A program made the translations under genes and the position numbers. A stretch of 64,000 nt of DNA from Anaerolineae bacterium (GTDB lineage Bacteria; Chloroflexota; Anaerolineae; Caldilineales; Caldilineaceae), in contig JAUIHI010000020.1 in the NCBI GenBank assembly GCA_030432295.1, forward strand, positions 58,511-122,510, given 5' to 3'. The notes under the pieces are model-generated. The model had not been told where the DNA came from. It searched no databases and was given only the letters and a program-made list of their open reading frames with translations. Below are positions 38,290 through 48,910 of this stretch, piece by piece; the stretch's first letter is position 1; each line of letters opens with the position of its first letter.

Positions 38290-39150
38290 ATGACAACCGT
38301 CGCATTTCAGGGTGAACACGGCGCTTATTCCGAAGAGGCCATCCGGTCCCATTTTGGGCAGTCGGTGGAGACCCTGCCCTGTCACGCCTTTGAGAATATC
38401 TTTGACGCGGTGGAAAATGGCACGGCGACTTTCGGCGCTGTGCCCGTAGAGAACAGTCTGGCGGGCAGTATCAACAAAGCCTACGATCTGCTCCTGGAGC
38501 ACGACCTGAAGGTCCACGGGGAGATTGCCCTGCGGGTGCGCCACAATCTGCTGACGATTCCCGGCAACGCCGACAAAATCGAGCAGGTACGCAGCCATCC
38601 CCAGGCGCTGGCCCAGTGCGAGGGTTTTCTCAACCGCAACGGCTACAAAGCCATTCCCTGGTATGACACCGCAGGCAGCGCCAAAGAGCTGGCCGAGAAG
38701 CCCGAACCCAACATCGGCGTCATCGCCAGCCGCCTGGCCGGGGAAATCTACGGGCTGGAGACGGTCCAGTCCGGCATCGAGGATATGCGCCATAACTACA
38801 CCCGCTTCTTTATTATCGGCAAAGGCGAGGCGGAGCGGTCTGAAAATGCCAAAACATCCCTCGTCTTTGCCACCACCCACAGCCCCGGCTCTCTCTATCA
38901 CTGCCTGGGGGAATTTGCCCAACGGGGCATCAATCTGATGAAGATTGAGAGTCGCCCCCGCCGCAATCGGCCCTGGCAATACGTCTTCTATCTGGACTTT
39001 GCGGGCCACTGGCAGGATGAGGCGTGCGGCGCGGCTCTGCTCGGCCTGCTCAACCGGGCCGCATTTGTCAAACTACTCGGCAGTTTTCCGCCTGCACCGC
39101 CGCCGGTGGAGGAAGAGGGAACAGTACAGGCGGCAGTGTTACAGATTTAG
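38290..39150 (+). CDS. pheA: Prephenate dehydratase
   Basis: The protein has 286 residues. It converts prephenate to phenylpyruvate. The catalytic domain begins [14 protein letters not shown] (about 4-17), has [11 protein letters not shown] (about 52-62) and the TRF motif NYTRFFII (about 174-181). The C-terminal ACT domain shows [20 protein letters not shown] (about 201-220), then [18 protein letters not shown], the ESRP motif that binds Phe for feedback inhibition. AAGGAG lies before the ATG. The monofunctional form (no mutase domain) agrees with the separate aroH just upstream. Confidence 0.96.
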   Translation: MTTVAFQGEHGAYSEEAIRSHFGQSVETLPCHAFENIFDAVENGTATFGAVPVENSLAGSINKAYDLLLEHDLKVHGEIALRVRHNLLTIPGNADKIEQVRSHPQALAQCEGFLNRNGYKAIPWYDTAGSAKELAEKPEPNIGVIASRLAGEIYGLETVQSGIEDMRHNYTRFFIIGKGEAERSENAKTSLVFATTHSPGSLYHCLGEFAQRGINLMKIESRPRRNRPWQYVFYLDFAGHWQDEACGAALLGLLNRAAFVKLLGSFPPAPPPVEEEGTVQAAVLQI

Positions 39151-39194
39151 AGGAAATGGGATGATGAGATGATGTGGCAATCTCCCGTCCAGAA

Positions 39195-39297
39195 AAGTGA
39201 AACGTAAAACGTGAAAGTACGCCACTGCTCTCCCGTTTCACATTTCACACATCATCAGGTTTGCAACTCGCAACTCATAATTCGCAACTCGCAACTC
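39195..39297. repeat. Family D repeat and GCAACTC direct repeats
   Basis: The left part (39196-39246) repeats gtgaaacgt / gtttcacattt words in inverted order. The right part repeats gcaactc at four places. Together they fill the pheA-aroF gap. Confidence 0.6.
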
Positions 39298-39319
39298 TAC
39301 CCACACGGAGGAAACCCCA

Positions 39320-40390
39320 ATGGTCGTCGTCATGAAGCCCGGAGCCAGCGCAGTCGAGACGACTGCTGTCATCGAAAGAGCCGAAGCCGTGGGTGTCAGC
39401 ACCCATCCCATCTATGGCAAAGAGCATACGGTCATCGCCCTCATCGGCGATCTGACCAAAATTGATCGGAGTGTTTTCAATGCGATGGCTGGCGTGCAGA
39501 ATACTGTGCGTATTCAGGAGCCGTACAAATTGGCCGCCAGCACCTCCCATCCCGGCAAAACAACCATCGATGTGGGCGGAGTCATCATCGGCGGGTCGGA
39601 AGTGGTGGTAATGGCTGGCCCGTGCAGTGTGGAGAGCCGGGAGCAGGTCCTGGAAACCGCCTGGGCCGTCAAAGAAGCGGGCGCGACAATCCTGCGCGGC
39701 GGTGCCTTCAAACCCCGCACCAGCCCCTACAGCTTCCAGGGGATGGGCGAAGCGGGCCTGAAAATTCTGGCCGAAGCCCGGGAACAGACCGGCCTGCCCG
39801 TCATCACCGAAGTGATGACTGTCGAGACTGTCGATTTGGTCTGCGAATACGCGGACATTTTGCAGATCGGCGCGCGCAATATGCAGAACTACGGACTGCT
39901 CCACGCGGTGGGCAAAGTGCGCAAACCGGTGATGCTCAAACGGGGCATCAGCGGCGAGATCAAAGAGCTGCTGATGTGTGCCGAATACATTCTGAGCAAT
40001 GGCAACACGCAGGTGATGCTCTGCGAGCGGGGCATCCGCACCTATGAGACCGCCACCCGCAACACCTTCGACCTGAACGCGGTGCCGGTTCTGCAGAAGA
40101 TGAGCCACCTGCCCGTTGTAGCCGATCCCTCCCACGGAACCGGCGCGCGGGATTTGGTGGGGCCGATGTCCCGGGCCGCGGTGGCCGCGGGCGCGGATGC
40201 CCTGATTCTGGAAGTTCACCCGGACCCGGACAAGGCCGAGAGCGACGGCGCACAGAGCCTGCACCTGGACCAGTTCGCCGAACTGATGGGCCAGTTGCGG
40301 CTGATCGCCGGGGCGGTGGGCCGGTCCATCGCCACCCAGCCGGAAGCAGCAGTGGGCAATGGGCGGGTGAAGGAAGCGGCGTTGGCGTAA
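39320..40390 (+). CDS. aroF: 3-deoxy-7-phosphoheptulonate synthase (first copy)
   Basis: The protein has 356 residues and catalyses the first step of the shikimate pathway. It belongs to the type I-beta class: an N-terminal ferredoxin-like regulatory domain (about 1-70) precedes the TIM barrel. Barrel marks are [17 protein letters not shown] (about 98-114), [18 protein letters not shown] (about 125-142), the [11 protein letters not shown] segment and VADPSHGTG (about 272-280). The C-terminal tail after about 335 is not shared with the second copy and could be an extension. Second gene copy follows after a family A repeat. Confidence 0.94.
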   Translation: MVVVMKPGASAVETTAVIERAEAVGVSTHPIYGKEHTVIALIGDLTKIDRSVFNAMAGVQNTVRIQEPYKLAASTSHPGKTTIDVGGVIIGGSEVVVMAGPCSVESREQVLETAWAVKEAGATILRGGAFKPRTSPYSFQGMGEAGLKILAEAREQTGLPVITEVMTVETVDLVCEYADILQIGARNMQNYGLLHAVGKVRKPVMLKRGISGEIKELLMCAEYILSNGNTQVMLCERGIRTYETATRNTFDLNAVPVLQKMSHLPVVADPSHGTGARDLVGPMSRAAVAAGADALILEVHPDPDKAESDGAQSLHLDQFAELMGQLRLIAGAVGRSIATQPEAAVGNGRVKEAALA

Positions 40391-40400
40391 GAATATTGGA

Positions 40401-40535
40401 CCAGTGAGCGTCGGTTGAGTAGCCGAGTCTTCGAGGCGTATCGAAACCAGCGAACGGGTTGACGAGACGGTTCTTCCCACCCGCTTGGTTTCGATACGGC
40501 TGGAAAAAGCCCCAGCCTACTCAACCGGTGCTGGT
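40401..40535. repeat. Double-palindrome repeat, family A (copy 3 of 6)
   Basis: It starts ccagtgagcgtcggttgag, holds the gtatcgaaac / gtttcgatac pair and ends ctactcaaccggtgctgg. It separates the two DAHP synthase genes. Confidence 0.85.
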
Positions 40536-40585
40536 CACGTGCCGTCACTGGAAAGAATCATCTCTTTATCGAAAGGTCACTCCCA

Positions 40586-41605
40586 ATGATTATTGTCATG
40601 AAACAGGGCGCAGCGCCCACTGAAATCGAAGCCGTTGTCAATCGTGTGGAAGAATTGGGCTACAAAGTCCACCTGAGCCGGGGCGAGGCGCGCACAATTG
40701 TGGGCATCATCGGCGCCGACGACTACCTGCTCAACCAGGACACATTTGAAGTGTTGGACGGTGTGGAAAAGACCGTTCGCATTATGCAACCATACAAATT
40801 GGCGAGCCGGGATTTCTCCGGCGCGGCCTCGGAGATTCCCGTAGGCCCCAATGCAGTCATCGGCGGCAAGAAAATTGTGGTGATGGCGGGTCCGTGCAGC
40901 GTGGAGAGTCGAGAACAAATTCTGGAGACCGCCCACGCCATCAAAGAGGCCGGTGCGACAGTCCTGCGCGGGGGCGCGTTCAAACCCCGCAGCAGCCCCT
41001 ACAGTTTCCAGGGACTGGGCGAGGAAGGGTTGAAGTTCCTGGCCGAAGCCCGTGAGCAGACCGGCCTGCCCATTATCACCGAAGTGATGAGTTCCGACGA
41101 CATCGAACTGATCGGCGAATACACCGACATTTTCCAGGTGGGCGCGCGCAACAACCAGAACTACTCCCTGCTCAAAGCCCTGGGCAAAACCAACAAACCG
41201 GTCTTTCTGAAACGGGGCATCAGTGGCACAATTCAGGAACTACTGATGGGCGCAGAGTACATTCTGAGCGGCGGCAATATGCAGGTGATGGTCTGCGAAC
41301 GGGGCATCCGCACCTACGAGACCTCCACCCGCAACACCTTTGACATCAACGCCATTCCGTTGCTGAAAGGTCTCACCCACCTGCCCGTCGTGGCCGATCC
41401 CGCGCACGGCACAGGCCAGTGGGAGCTGGTGGGTCCGGTGGCGAAAGCAGCCGTGGCCGCGGGCGCGGATGCACTGATGATCGAAGTTCACCCGAACCCC
41501 AGCAAAGCCTGGAGCGACGGCGCACAGAGCCTGACGCCAGAGCGCTTCGGCCAACTGATGGCGGAACTCAAGCCGATTGCCGAGGCTGTGGGGCGGGGAA
41601 TCTAG
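40586..41605 (+). CDS. aroF: 3-deoxy-7-phosphoheptulonate synthase (second copy)
   Basis: The protein has 339 residues, again type I-beta with an N-terminal regulatory domain. It shares long identical stretches with the first copy ([39 protein letters not shown]), but differs throughout the N-terminal domain and has no long C-terminal tail. This suggests an old tandem duplication, possibly giving isozymes with different feedback control (Phe versus Tyr, for example), which is inferred from the differing regulatory domains. Confidence 0.94.
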   Translation: MIIVMKQGAAPTEIEAVVNRVEELGYKVHLSRGEARTIVGIIGADDYLLNQDTFEVLDGVEKTVRIMQPYKLASRDFSGAASEIPVGPNAVIGGKKIVVMAGPCSVESREQILETAHAIKEAGATVLRGGAFKPRSSPYSFQGLGEEGLKFLAEAREQTGLPIITEVMSSDDIELIGEYTDIFQVGARNNQNYSLLKALGKTNKPVFLKRGISGTIQELLMGAEYILSGGNMQVMVCERGIRTYETSTRNTFDINAIPLLKGLTHLPVVADPAHGTGQWELVGPVAKAAVAAGADALMIEVHPNPSKAWSDGAQSLTPERFGQLMAELKPIAEAVGRGI

Positions 41606-41613
41606 CCAGTCAA

Positions 41614-41793
41614 GCTAGCGCCGGTTGAGTAGGCGTCGCTTCGGAAAGCGGGTGCTTTCCCCCGTCGTATCCAAACCAAGCGGATCGACGAAGAATCAAC
41701 TTATCACCCGTTCGCTCGATTTCGATACGCCGCCGGATGTTGGTAGGAAGGTCGGCTGATATCCTGGCGGCTACTCAATCAGCGCTCACTAGC
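41614..41793. repeat. Double-palindrome repeat, family A (copy 4 of 6)
   Basis: It begins gctagcgccggttgagtag and ends ctactcaatcagcgctcac. The longest copy, with an extra insert near 41740-41770. It fills the gap before tyrA. Confidence 0.75.
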
Positions 41794-41866
41794 CCTGCGG
41801 TCGCGGTCCTCGGTCTGCCGTCCGTCGTCCATTCCTAAATCCGTGTCCTTCTTTTGAGAAATCTCA

Positions 41867-42739
41867 ATGACCAAACGACTCTCCGACTGCCGGGTGACGG
41901 TCGTCGGCCTGGGGCTGATGGGCGCAAGCCTGTGTATGGACCTGGTGCAGGGCAAGCTCTGCCGGGAAGTGCGCGGGGTGGCCCGCCGGGCCGAGACTGC
42001 CCTCTCTGCTTTCTTTACGAACGCGGTGGATCAGGCCACCACCGACCTGCACTCCGGCGTGGCTGGCGCGGATATTGTCATCCTCGCCACGCCGGTGCGC
42101 ACGATTGTGGATATGCTGGCCGAAGTCGGGCCTCTGCTCTGGCCGGGCACACTGGTGATGGATATGGGTAGCACAAAGGGCGACATCTGCGCAGCAATGG
42201 ACGAGCTACCCCATCACATCCAGCCCATCGGCGGCCACCCGATGACCGGCAAAGAGACCGCCGGTTTTGAATCCGCCGAGCCGGGACTGTACAAAGGCGC
42301 AACGTGGGTGCTGACCCCCCTGCCCCGCACCAGCCAGGAGACAATCGATCTCTCCCTGGAACTGGTACACGCGGTGGGCGCAAAACCCGTCGTCCTGGAA
42401 CCCCGCCGCCACGACAAACTGGTGGCGGCCATCAGCCACCTGCCCTTCCTCCTGGCCAGCGCCCTCGTCCACACTGTGGATTGCACAGGCGTGGACGATC
42501 CGACGGTCTGGCGGCTGGCCGCGGGCGGCTTCCGGGATACCAGCCGGGTGGCGGCCAGCGATACCCGGATGTTTATGGATATTCTGATGACCAACCGGGA
42601 GGCGGTCCTGGCCCAGTTGGACACGCTGGACAATCAACTACACGAATTGCGCGCCCTGCTTGCCAACGGCGACGAGGCCGAACTGCGCGCCAAATTGACC
42701 CACTCGCAAAAGTTGCGGGCAGAGTGGAAAAAAGATTAG
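41867..42739 (+). CDS. tyrA: Prephenate dehydrogenase
   Basis: The protein has 290 residues. It oxidatively decarboxylates prephenate to 4-hydroxyphenylpyruvate for Tyr. The Rossmann motif is [17 protein letters not shown] (about 10-26), followed by [11 protein letters not shown] (about 74-84), [16 protein letters not shown], and the prephenate-binding [16 protein letters not shown] (about 122-137). There is no ACT domain. The final ~30 residues are a helical tail. Confidence 0.93.
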   Translation: MTKRLSDCRVTVVGLGLMGASLCMDLVQGKLCREVRGVARRAETALSAFFTNAVDQATTDLHSGVAGADIVILATPVRTIVDMLAEVGPLLWPGTLVMDMGSTKGDICAAMDELPHHIQPIGGHPMTGKETAGFESAEPGLYKGATWVLTPLPRTSQETIDLSLELVHAVGAKPVVLEPRRHDKLVAAISHLPFLLASALVHTVDCTGVDDPTVWRLAAGGFRDTSRVAASDTRMFMDILMTNREAVLAQLDTLDNQLHELRALLANGDEAELRAKLTHSQKLRAEWKKD

Positions 42740-42740
42740 C

Positions 42741-42807
42741 TATTGGGTATTGGATATTTCGTAGTGAAGAGTTCAGCGCGTCACTACGAAATATCCAATA
42801 CCCAATA
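42741..42807. repeat. 27-bp perfect palindrome, family C (copy 2)
   Basis: Arms tattgggtattggatatttc plus gtagtga (42741-42767) and the exact inverse (42781-42807). It lies between tyrA and aroA. Confidence 0.9.
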
Positions 42808-42830
42808 CCCAATATCCTCTACGGAGTCCT

Positions 42831-44144
42831 ATGGCAAACCAACTCATCATCCACAGCGGACACCCGCTCATCGGTCAGTGCCGGGTTCCCGGCGACAAAT
42901 CCATCAGCCACCGGGCGGTCATCTTCGGTTCGATTGCCGAGGGGCACACCCGCATCCGCAACTTTCTCAACGGCCACGACTGCTTTGCCACCGTCAATGT
43001 GATGCGGGCGCTGGGCGTGCGCATCGACGAGCGCTCGGCCACCGAACTGGTGGTCCACGGCGTGGGGCTGGACGGTCTGCAAGAGCCGGAGGATGTGCTG
43101 GACTGCGCCAACAGTGGCACAACCATCCGTCTGATGACCGGTCTGCTGGCTGGGCAGCCTTTTGCCTCTGTCCTGACAGGAACTGACCAGATTCGGCGCA
43201 GGCCGATGGGTCGTATCGTCGCCCCCCTGCGCCAGATGGGGGCACGCATCACAGGTCGCCAGGACGGCAGACTGGCCCCCCTTTCCATTGCGCCCACCGA
43301 CCTCCAAGCCATCGAATACGATATGCCCGTCGCCAGCGCCCAGGTAAAAAGCTGTGTACTGTTGGCCGGTCTCTTTGCCCACGGGCTGACAATCGTGCGG
43401 GAACCCGGCCCGGCCCGTGACCACACCGAGCGGATGCTGATTTCTATGGGCGCGCCGATTGAAGTATTGGGCGGCAGCACCATCCACGGCGAACGGCCCC
43501 AGCGACCGCTCAAACCCCTGAACATTACCGTCCCCGGCGACATCTCCTCCGCGGCCTTTCTGCTGGCCGCGGGCGCGCTCACACCGGGCAGCAATCTGAC
43601 GATTGCGGATGTGGGCATCAATCCCACCCGCATCGGCATTGTGGACGCCCTGGCCGAGATGGGCGCGGCCATCCAGTACAAGAGTCGCACGGAGCAGGGG
43701 GGCGAACCGACCGCAAATCTGGTGGTTACCACCAGCCAACTGCGGGGCACGACCTTTGGCGGTGAGCAGATCGTCACAATGATCGACGAACTGCCCACCC
43801 TGGCGGTCGTCGCCACCCAGGCCGCGGGCCGCACAATCATCCGGGACGCGGCAGAGCTGCGGGTGAAGGAAGTGAACCGCATCGACGCCACTGTCACCGA
43901 ACTCAAGAAGATGGGGGCACGCATCACCGGCACGGAAGATGGTTTTATCATCGACGGCCCCACCCCCTTGCACGGCGCAGTCGTGGACAGCCACGGGGAC
44001 CATCGCCTGGCTATGGCCTGGACAGTGGCCGGTCTGATTGCCAAAGGCAGCACAACCATCTACAATGCCCACGTCACCGCAGACAGTTTTCCCGGCTTTG
44101 AAATGACGCTGCGGGCATTGGGCGCAGAAATCGAAGAAAAATAG
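42831..44144 (+). CDS. aroA: 3-phosphoshikimate 1-carboxyvinyltransferase (EPSP synthase)
   Basis: The protein has 437 residues, normal for the family. It joins PEP to shikimate 3-phosphate. Phosphate and PEP binding residues lie in PGDKSISHRAVIFGSIAEG (about 20-38), the LDCANSGTTIRLMTGLLAG segment (about 89-107), DGRLAPL and the C-terminal DSHGDHRLAMAWTVAG (about 384-399), with KVKEVNR-like VKEVNRI before it. The active-site Gly in the GNSGTTIR-type motif is here A-N-S-G-T, so the tolerance class for inhibitors cannot be read by eye. Confidence 0.95.
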   Translation: MANQLIIHSGHPLIGQCRVPGDKSISHRAVIFGSIAEGHTRIRNFLNGHDCFATVNVMRALGVRIDERSATELVVHGVGLDGLQEPEDVLDCANSGTTIRLMTGLLAGQPFASVLTGTDQIRRRPMGRIVAPLRQMGARITGRQDGRLAPLSIAPTDLQAIEYDMPVASAQVKSCVLLAGLFAHGLTIVREPGPARDHTERMLISMGAPIEVLGGSTIHGERPQRPLKPLNITVPGDISSAAFLLAAGALTPGSNLTIADVGINPTRIGIVDALAEMGAAIQYKSRTEQGGEPTANLVVTTSQLRGTTFGGEQIVTMIDELPTLAVVATQAAGRTIIRDAAELRVKEVNRIDATVTELKKMGARITGTEDGFIIDGPTPLHGAVVDSHGDHRLAMAWTVAGLIAKGSTTIYNAHVTADSFPGFEMTLRALGAEIEEK

Positions 44145-44152
44145 GAGAATAG

Positions 44153-44220
44153 GTATTAGGTATTGGATATTTGGTAGTGACGCCCCGCGTCGTCACTACC
44201 AAATATCCAATACCTAATAC
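44153..44220. repeat. 30-bp perfect palindrome, family C (copy 3)
   Basis: The arms 44153-44182 and 44191-44220 are exact inverse copies using gtattaggtattggatattt. It lies between aroA and aroE. Confidence 0.9.
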
Positions 44221-44225
44221 CCAAC

Positions 44226-45122
44226 ATGCGTATGAGCCAAACACCCTTCACCCTCCCCACCGACATCACTGCCAGTACGACGCTGGTCGGGCTGATCGGC
44301 TGGCCCATCAGCCACAGCGTCAGCCCGGTGATGCACAACGCTGCCTTTGCCGAGTTGCGTATGAACTGGCGCTATGTCCCCCTGCCTGTGCGCCCGGAGC
44401 GGGTGGGCGAAGCGGTGGCCGGTGTGCGCGCCCTGGGGCTGCGGGGCGTCAATGTGACCGTCCCCCACAAGCAGGCGGTGATGCCCTTTTTGGACCGCTG
44501 GTCGCCTTCAGCGTCGGCGATAGGCGCGGTCAACACAATTGTCGTCGGTGAAGAGGGCGAATTGCTGGGCGACAACACCGACGCGGCTGGCTTCGTAACC
44601 GATCTGCGGGCCAACGGCGTGGACCCCGCGGGCAAACGGGTGCTGGTCGTCGGCGCGGGTGGTTCGGCGCGAGCGATTGTCTACGGGTTGGCCGAGGCGG
44701 GTTGCGATTCGCTGGTTCTGCTCAACCGGACGCGGGACAAAGCCGAGAGTCTGCTGACCGCGATGCGGGAACTCTTCCCAGATGTGCCGATGACGGCCCG
44801 CTCCTTTCCCGACGGCGTAGCCGCTTGCGCGCCCGAAGCCGAACTGATCGTCAACTGCACCTCCCTGGGGATGTCGCCCAATCTGGAAGGGCTGCCCTGG
44901 GATGAAGACGTAGAATTCCGTGAAGGCCAGACCGTCTACGATCTGGTCTACAATCCGGCAGTCACCCGCCTGCTCCAGCTTGCCAGTGTAGACGGCGCGA
45001 CAGTCATCGGCGGGCTGGGAATGCTCATCCACCAGGGCGCGATTGCCTTTGAAAAGTGGACAGGGGAGGAAGCACCGGTGGATGTGATGCGTCGGGCAGT
45101 AAATGTAGTCTTTGACAGATGA
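44226..45122 (+). CDS. aroE: Shikimate dehydrogenase
   Basis: The protein has 298 residues. It reduces dehydroshikimate with NADPH. The substrate site is LIGWPISHSVSPVMHNAAF (about 23-41), the catalytic Lys is in NVTVPHKQAV (about 76-85), then GAVNT, DNTDAAGF (about 115-122), the Rossmann VLVVGAGGSARAIVYGL (about 139-155) and INRTRDKAE-type LLNRTRDKAE. The second Met (residue 3) is an alternative start. The final codon overlaps the methyltransferase ATG by 4 bases. Confidence 0.95.
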   Translation: MRMSQTPFTLPTDITASTTLVGLIGWPISHSVSPVMHNAAFAELRMNWRYVPLPVRPERVGEAVAGVRALGLRGVNVTVPHKQAVMPFLDRWSPSASAIGAVNTIVVGEEGELLGDNTDAAGFVTDLRANGVDPAGKRVLVVGAGGSARAIVYGLAEAGCDSLVLLNRTRDKAESLLTAMRELFPDVPMTARSFPDGVAACAPEAELIVNCTSLGMSPNLEGLPWDEDVEFREGQTVYDLVYNPAVTRLLQLASVDGATVIGGLGMLIHQGAIAFEKWTGEEAPVDVMRRAVNVVFDR

Positions 45123-45850
45123 CGGTAACTTCTTCCTGGACCGAAGCCAACTCCCAGACTTTTCTCGACTACGGGCGCTATTTTGTGCCAGAGCGGGAAC
45201 GGCAGATCGAGACGATCTGTGGGCTGATTCCTTCTGCACTGGAGGGGGCGAAAATCGTCGAACTCTGCTGTGGCGAGGGGCTACTGGCCCAGGCATTGCT
45301 GGAACGCTTGCCCGACGCAACTGTGCGGGGAATGGATGGCTCGCCCGAGATGCTGGCCGCGGCGGGCAAGCGGCTGGCTGGGTTTGGTGAGCGCTTTCAG
45401 CCCCAGCACTTCGATCTGGCAGGCAGCGATTGGCGCTCGGCCATCCGGGATGCCCACGCGGTTGTCTCGTCCCTGGCAATTCACCACCTGGACGGGCCGG
45501 AGAAGCAGGCGCTCTTTGCGGATGTCTACCGGATGCTGGCTCCCGGCGGCGTCTTCGTCATCGCTGATGTGATTGCACCCGCGGGCAAGCAGGCCGAATC
45601 CGTAGCCGCCGAGGCCTGGGACTGGGCCGTGCGCCAGCGCTCTTTGGAACTGGACGGCAATCTCGACGGCTTTGAACTTTTCCAGCGGGAAGAGTGGAAT
45701 CTATACCGCTATTTTGATCCCGACGACATCGACAAACCGTCGCCCCTGTACGCCCAATTGCAGTGGCTGGCCGCAGCTGGTTTTGTCGATGTGGACGTCT
45801 ACTGGATGCAGGCCGGTCACGCCATTTTTGGAGGGGTGAAAGGTGAATAA
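45119..45850 (+). CDS. Class I SAM-dependent methyltransferase
   Basis: The protein has 243 residues. SAM-binding motif I is IVELCCGEGLLAQALLERLP (about 45-64), the acidic residue of motif II is in VRGMDGSPEML (about 68-78), then SSLAIHHLDGPEKQ and MLAPGGVFVIADVIAP. The substrate is unknown. The ATGA overlap with aroE suggests co-translation, so it might act on a shikimate-derived compound, though position in an operon alone is weak evidence. Confidence 0.82.
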   Translation: MTVTSSWTEANSQTFLDYGRYFVPERERQIETICGLIPSALEGAKIVELCCGEGLLAQALLERLPDATVRGMDGSPEMLAAAGKRLAGFGERFQPQHFDLAGSDWRSAIRDAHAVVSSLAIHHLDGPEKQALFADVYRMLAPGGVFVIADVIAPAGKQAESVAAEAWDWAVRQRSLELDGNLDGFELFQREEWNLYRYFDPDDIDKPSPLYAQLQWLAAAGFVDVDVYWMQAGHAIFGGVKGE

Positions 45851-45863
45851 CAGTACAGAGATA

Positions 45864-46020
45864 GGCCAGTGAGCGCTGATTGAGTAGCCGTCAGAATCCT
45901 GCGGATTCTGCGTCTGCGAGGCGTATCGAAATCAAGCGAACGGGTCTACGAATAGTCGTGATTCTACCCGCTTGGTTTCGATACGTCGGGAAACAGCACC
46001 CGCCTACTCAACCGGCGCTG
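45864..46020. repeat. Double-palindrome repeat, family A (copy 5 of 6)
   Basis: It runs from ggccagtgagcgctgattga to actcaaccggcgctg and has the inner gtatcgaaat / gtttcgatac pair. It also carries a small hairpin cagaatcctgcggattctg also found in copy 6. It separates the methyltransferase and trpB. Confidence 0.85.
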
Positions 46021-46060
46021 ATCAAACTACGCAACACGCAATAGCTCAATCGAGGAACCA

Positions 46061-47308
46061 ATGACACAAATCCAAAAACCTGCCCGTGTCAATTACCGGG
46101 CGCTGCCCGACGAGAACGGGCGCTTCGGCCCCTACGGCGGCAAGTACGTGCCGGAGACGCTTATGCCCGCGCTGGATGAATTGGAAGAAGCCTATCTCCA
46201 GGCCCGCCACGACCCGGACTTTATGGCCGAACTGGGCCGTCTGCAACGGACGTATGTGGGCCGCCCCACTGCCCTTACCTATGCCCGTCGCCTGAGCGAG
46301 CATCTCGGCGGCGCGCAGATTTATCTGAAACGGGAAGATTTGGCCCACTCCGGCGCGCACAAAATCAACAACGCGCTGGGCCAGGCGTTGCTGATGAAGC
46401 GCAAAATGGGCAAGACCCGCATTGTGGCCGAGACCGGCGCAGGCCAGCACGGGGTCGCCACGGCCACAGCGGCCGCGCTGCTGGGCATCGAATGTGTGGT
46501 CTATATGGGCACAGTCGATATGGCCCGTCAGCAGCCCAACGTCTTTCGGATGCGTCTGCTGGGGACCGAAGTGCGGGGGGTAGAAAGCGGCTCCAAAACC
46601 CTCAAAGACGCTATCAACGAGGCCATCCGGGATTGGGTGACGAATGTGCGCACCACCCACTACCTACTGGGCAGCGCGCTGGGACCACACCCCTACCCGG
46701 CAATGGTGCGGGACTTCCAATCCGTCATCGGCCAGGAAGCGTTGGTGCAGATGCAGGACGGCGAGATCGGCCCCGGTCGCCTGCCCGATGTGATTGTGGC
46801 CTGTGTGGGCGGCGGCAGCAACGCTATCGGTGCTTTCCACCCTTTCCTCGAATATGAAAATGTACGACTGATCGGCGTGGAGGCTGGCGGTCACGGCATC
46901 GAAAGTGGCGAACACGCGGCCCGCTTTGCCGATCCCGAACTGGGGCGGCTGGGCGTGCTACAGGGCACAATGAGCTATGTGATGCAGGACAGCGACGGCC
47001 AGATCGCCCTGACCCATTCCATCTCCGCGGGGCTGGACTACGCCAGTGTGGGGCCGGAGCACGCCTGGCTGCGGGATTTGGAACGGGCCGAATACACCTA
47101 TTGCACAGACGAGCAGGCCCTGGAAGGCTTCAAAGCGCTCTGCCATCTGGAGGGGATCATCCCGGCACTGGAGAGCGCCCACGCCATCGGCCACGTGCTG
47201 GAACTGGCCCCGACGCTGCCCAAGGATCAGGTGATTCTGGTCAATCTGAGCGGGCGGGGCGATAAGGATTTGGGAACGGTCATGTCAGTTTTGGGGGAAG
47301 AACTATGA
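46061..47308 (+). CDS. trpB: Tryptophan synthase beta chain
   Basis: The protein has 415 residues. It condenses indole with Ser using PLP. The PLP Lys is in [15 protein letters not shown] (about 95-109); [20 protein letters not shown] (about 124-143), the [13 protein letters not shown] phosphate loop (about 248-260), and the final [12 protein letters not shown] are classical TrpB1 marks. The stop overlaps the trpA ATG by 4 bases. No trpE, trpG, trpD, trpC or trpF is in the window. Confidence 0.96.
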   Translation: MTQIQKPARVNYRALPDENGRFGPYGGKYVPETLMPALDELEEAYLQARHDPDFMAELGRLQRTYVGRPTALTYARRLSEHLGGAQIYLKREDLAHSGAHKINNALGQALLMKRKMGKTRIVAETGAGQHGVATATAAALLGIECVVYMGTVDMARQQPNVFRMRLLGTEVRGVESGSKTLKDAINEAIRDWVTNVRTTHYLLGSALGPHPYPAMVRDFQSVIGQEALVQMQDGEIGPGRLPDVIVACVGGGSNAIGAFHPFLEYENVRLIGVEAGGHGIESGEHAARFADPELGRLGVLQGTMSYVMQDSDGQIALTHSISAGLDYASVGPEHAWLRDLERAEYTYCTDEQALEGFKALCHLEGIIPALESAHAIGHVLELAPTLPKDQVILVNLSGRGDKDLGTVMSVLGEEL

Positions 47309-48102
47309 GCGGCGTCGAGCGGATTCAGCAGGTTTTTGCAAATTTGAAGGCGAAGAAACAGGCCGCGTTTATGCCCTACCACGCGATGGGCTATCCCACC
47401 CGCCAAAGGTCTTTGGAAGTGGTGCAGGCCCTGGCCGAATCGGGCGCGGACCTCTTCGAGATCGGCATTCCTCACAGTGACCCCCTGGCCGACGGACCGG
47501 TGGTCCAGGCCGCGACGGACGCGGCCATCCGGGGTGGCACAACAGTGGCTGACTGTCTGGCAATGATGGGGGAGCTGCGGGCTGCGGGCGTGCAGCAGCC
47601 CTTCTGTGCGATGAGCTACTACAACCCGATTCTGGCCTACGGCGAAGAGCGTTTTGCGCAGGACGCGGCTGCGGCGGGCGTGGACGGACTGATCGTCCCG
47701 GACCTGCCGCCGGGGGAGTCGATGAAACTGGAGCCTGCCTGTCGGGAGGCTGGCATAGCCACTATCTATTTTTTGGCCCCCACCAGCACAGAAGCCCGCA
47801 TCCGTTCGGTGGCGGCCCACGCCACAGGCTTCATCTATATGGTCAGCGTCACCGGCATCACCGGGGAACGCAGCCAACTCCCCTCGGATTTGGTGGACTT
47901 CATACAGCGGGTGCGCCGCCACACATCTTTGCCCCTGGCCGTAGGCTTCGGCATTGGCAATCGGGCGCAGGCAGCCCAGGTGGCGGGGATTGCGGACGGG
48001 GTGATCGTTGGCTCCGCGCTGGTGCGGGCGGCTGGTTCGGCGGATGGGGTGGCGGCGGTGCGCCAGTTGGGGACAGAGTTGGCCGCTGGTGCACACGGCT
48101 GA
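47305..48102 (+). CDS. trpA: Tryptophan synthase alpha chain
   Basis: The protein has 265 residues. It cleaves indole-glycerol phosphate and channels indole to TrpB. Catalytic Glu and Asp lie in [20 protein letters not shown] (about 50-69) and [14 protein letters not shown] (about 129-142). The phosphate site shows [10 protein letters not shown] (about 213-222) and GVIVGSALV. Last gene of the aromatic operon; no terminator is obvious in the following 284-bp gap. Confidence 0.95.
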   Translation: MSGVERIQQVFANLKAKKQAAFMPYHAMGYPTRQRSLEVVQALAESGADLFEIGIPHSDPLADGPVVQAATDAAIRGGTTVADCLAMMGELRAAGVQQPFCAMSYYNPILAYGEERFAQDAAAAGVDGLIVPDLPPGESMKLEPACREAGIATIYFLAPTSTEARIRSVAAHATGFIYMVSVTGITGERSQLPSDLVDFIQRVRRHTSLPLAVGFGIGNRAQAAQVAGIADGVIVGSALVRAAGSADGVAAVRQLGTELAAGAHG

Positions 48103-48386
48103 CAAATAGAGGCTTCAAATGAGGGTGCGGGGTGATTGTTGAAAAGACAAAGATAATGACAAAGAGGCTCCCTGACGATTGTCCCACCCGATGCCACTAC
48201 TAATTCAGCCATTTGCACATTGTTCTATGCACGCTTTCTTCGATAAAATAGGAGTAGACCGGATGGTAGCCTATTAAACAGCTATTTGGGTCAGTGTCCT
48301 GACCATAAAATCAATGATTTGTGGTACGATCAGGGCGCAACACAAAAACGCAGCAGAAAATCAGTGCTAGGAAATTGGGAGATATT

Positions 48387-48815
48387 ATGTCGGCTGTCCT
48401 TGAAAAAGAAAGCAATGGCCATAAAGGCTATGTGTTGGTAGTAGACGACGAACCATTGCTATGTCGAATGGTCAGTGCCATGCTAATGCGCGCAGGCTAC
48501 GAGACACGTACAGCGACCAATGGGCAAGACGCCCTAAAGCAGGCATCCCAGCATCCCCCGGATTTGATTACGCTGGATGTGATGATGCCCGATATGTCTG
48601 GAATCGAAGTTGCCCGCCAACTCCGAACTATGTCCCGCACGGCCAACATTCCAATTATTTTTGTGACGGCATTGGACCGTTCAGTCTCTATAGACCTGCG
48701 CCGCTTTACCGAGGAGCCAGATGTCTACCAGGTGGACAAACCCTTCAGCCGGGCGCAGTTGTTGGCACAAATAGCAGTTGCTCTACAGGCAAAAAAGGGC
48801 CAAGTGTTGGCCTGA
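48387..48815 (+). CDS. Stand-alone response regulator receiver protein
   Basis: The protein has 142 residues, with a CheY-like receiver and a short N-terminal tail. The acidic pocket is LVVDDEP (about 17-23), the phospho-acceptor Asp is in LITLDVMMPDMSGIE (about 58-72), the Thr is in IIFVTALD and the Lys in QVDKPFSRAQ. There is no output domain, so it should act by binding a partner. No histidine kinase is in the window. GGGAG lies 5 bases before the ATG. Confidence 0.9.
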   Translation: MSAVLEKESNGHKGYVLVVDDEPLLCRMVSAMLMRAGYETRTATNGQDALKQASQHPPDLITLDVMMPDMSGIEVARQLRTMSRTANIPIIFVTALDRSVSIDLRRFTEEPDVYQVDKPFSRAQLLAQIAVALQAKKGQVLA

Positions 48816-48840
48816 GAAGAGAAGCAGCTAAGCAGGAAAA

Positions 48841-48905
48841 CAGGCGCGCAAAAGCGACGGGGAAGGGTGTAAGATTCACCCTTCCCCGTCGCTTTTGCGT
48901 GCCTG
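48841..48905. terminator. Bidirectional terminator between response regulator and PucR gene
   Basis: A 22-bp perfect stem starting gcaaaagcgacggggaaggg with a 7-base loop, extended by an outer caggc/gcctg pair. It lies between convergent genes. Confidence 0.75.
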
Positions 48906-48910
48906 TTGGC

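Noticed and set aside
42819..44072. Two long minus-strand frames opposite aroA
   Set aside because: aroA on the plus strand has all family motifs; the antisense frames have none.
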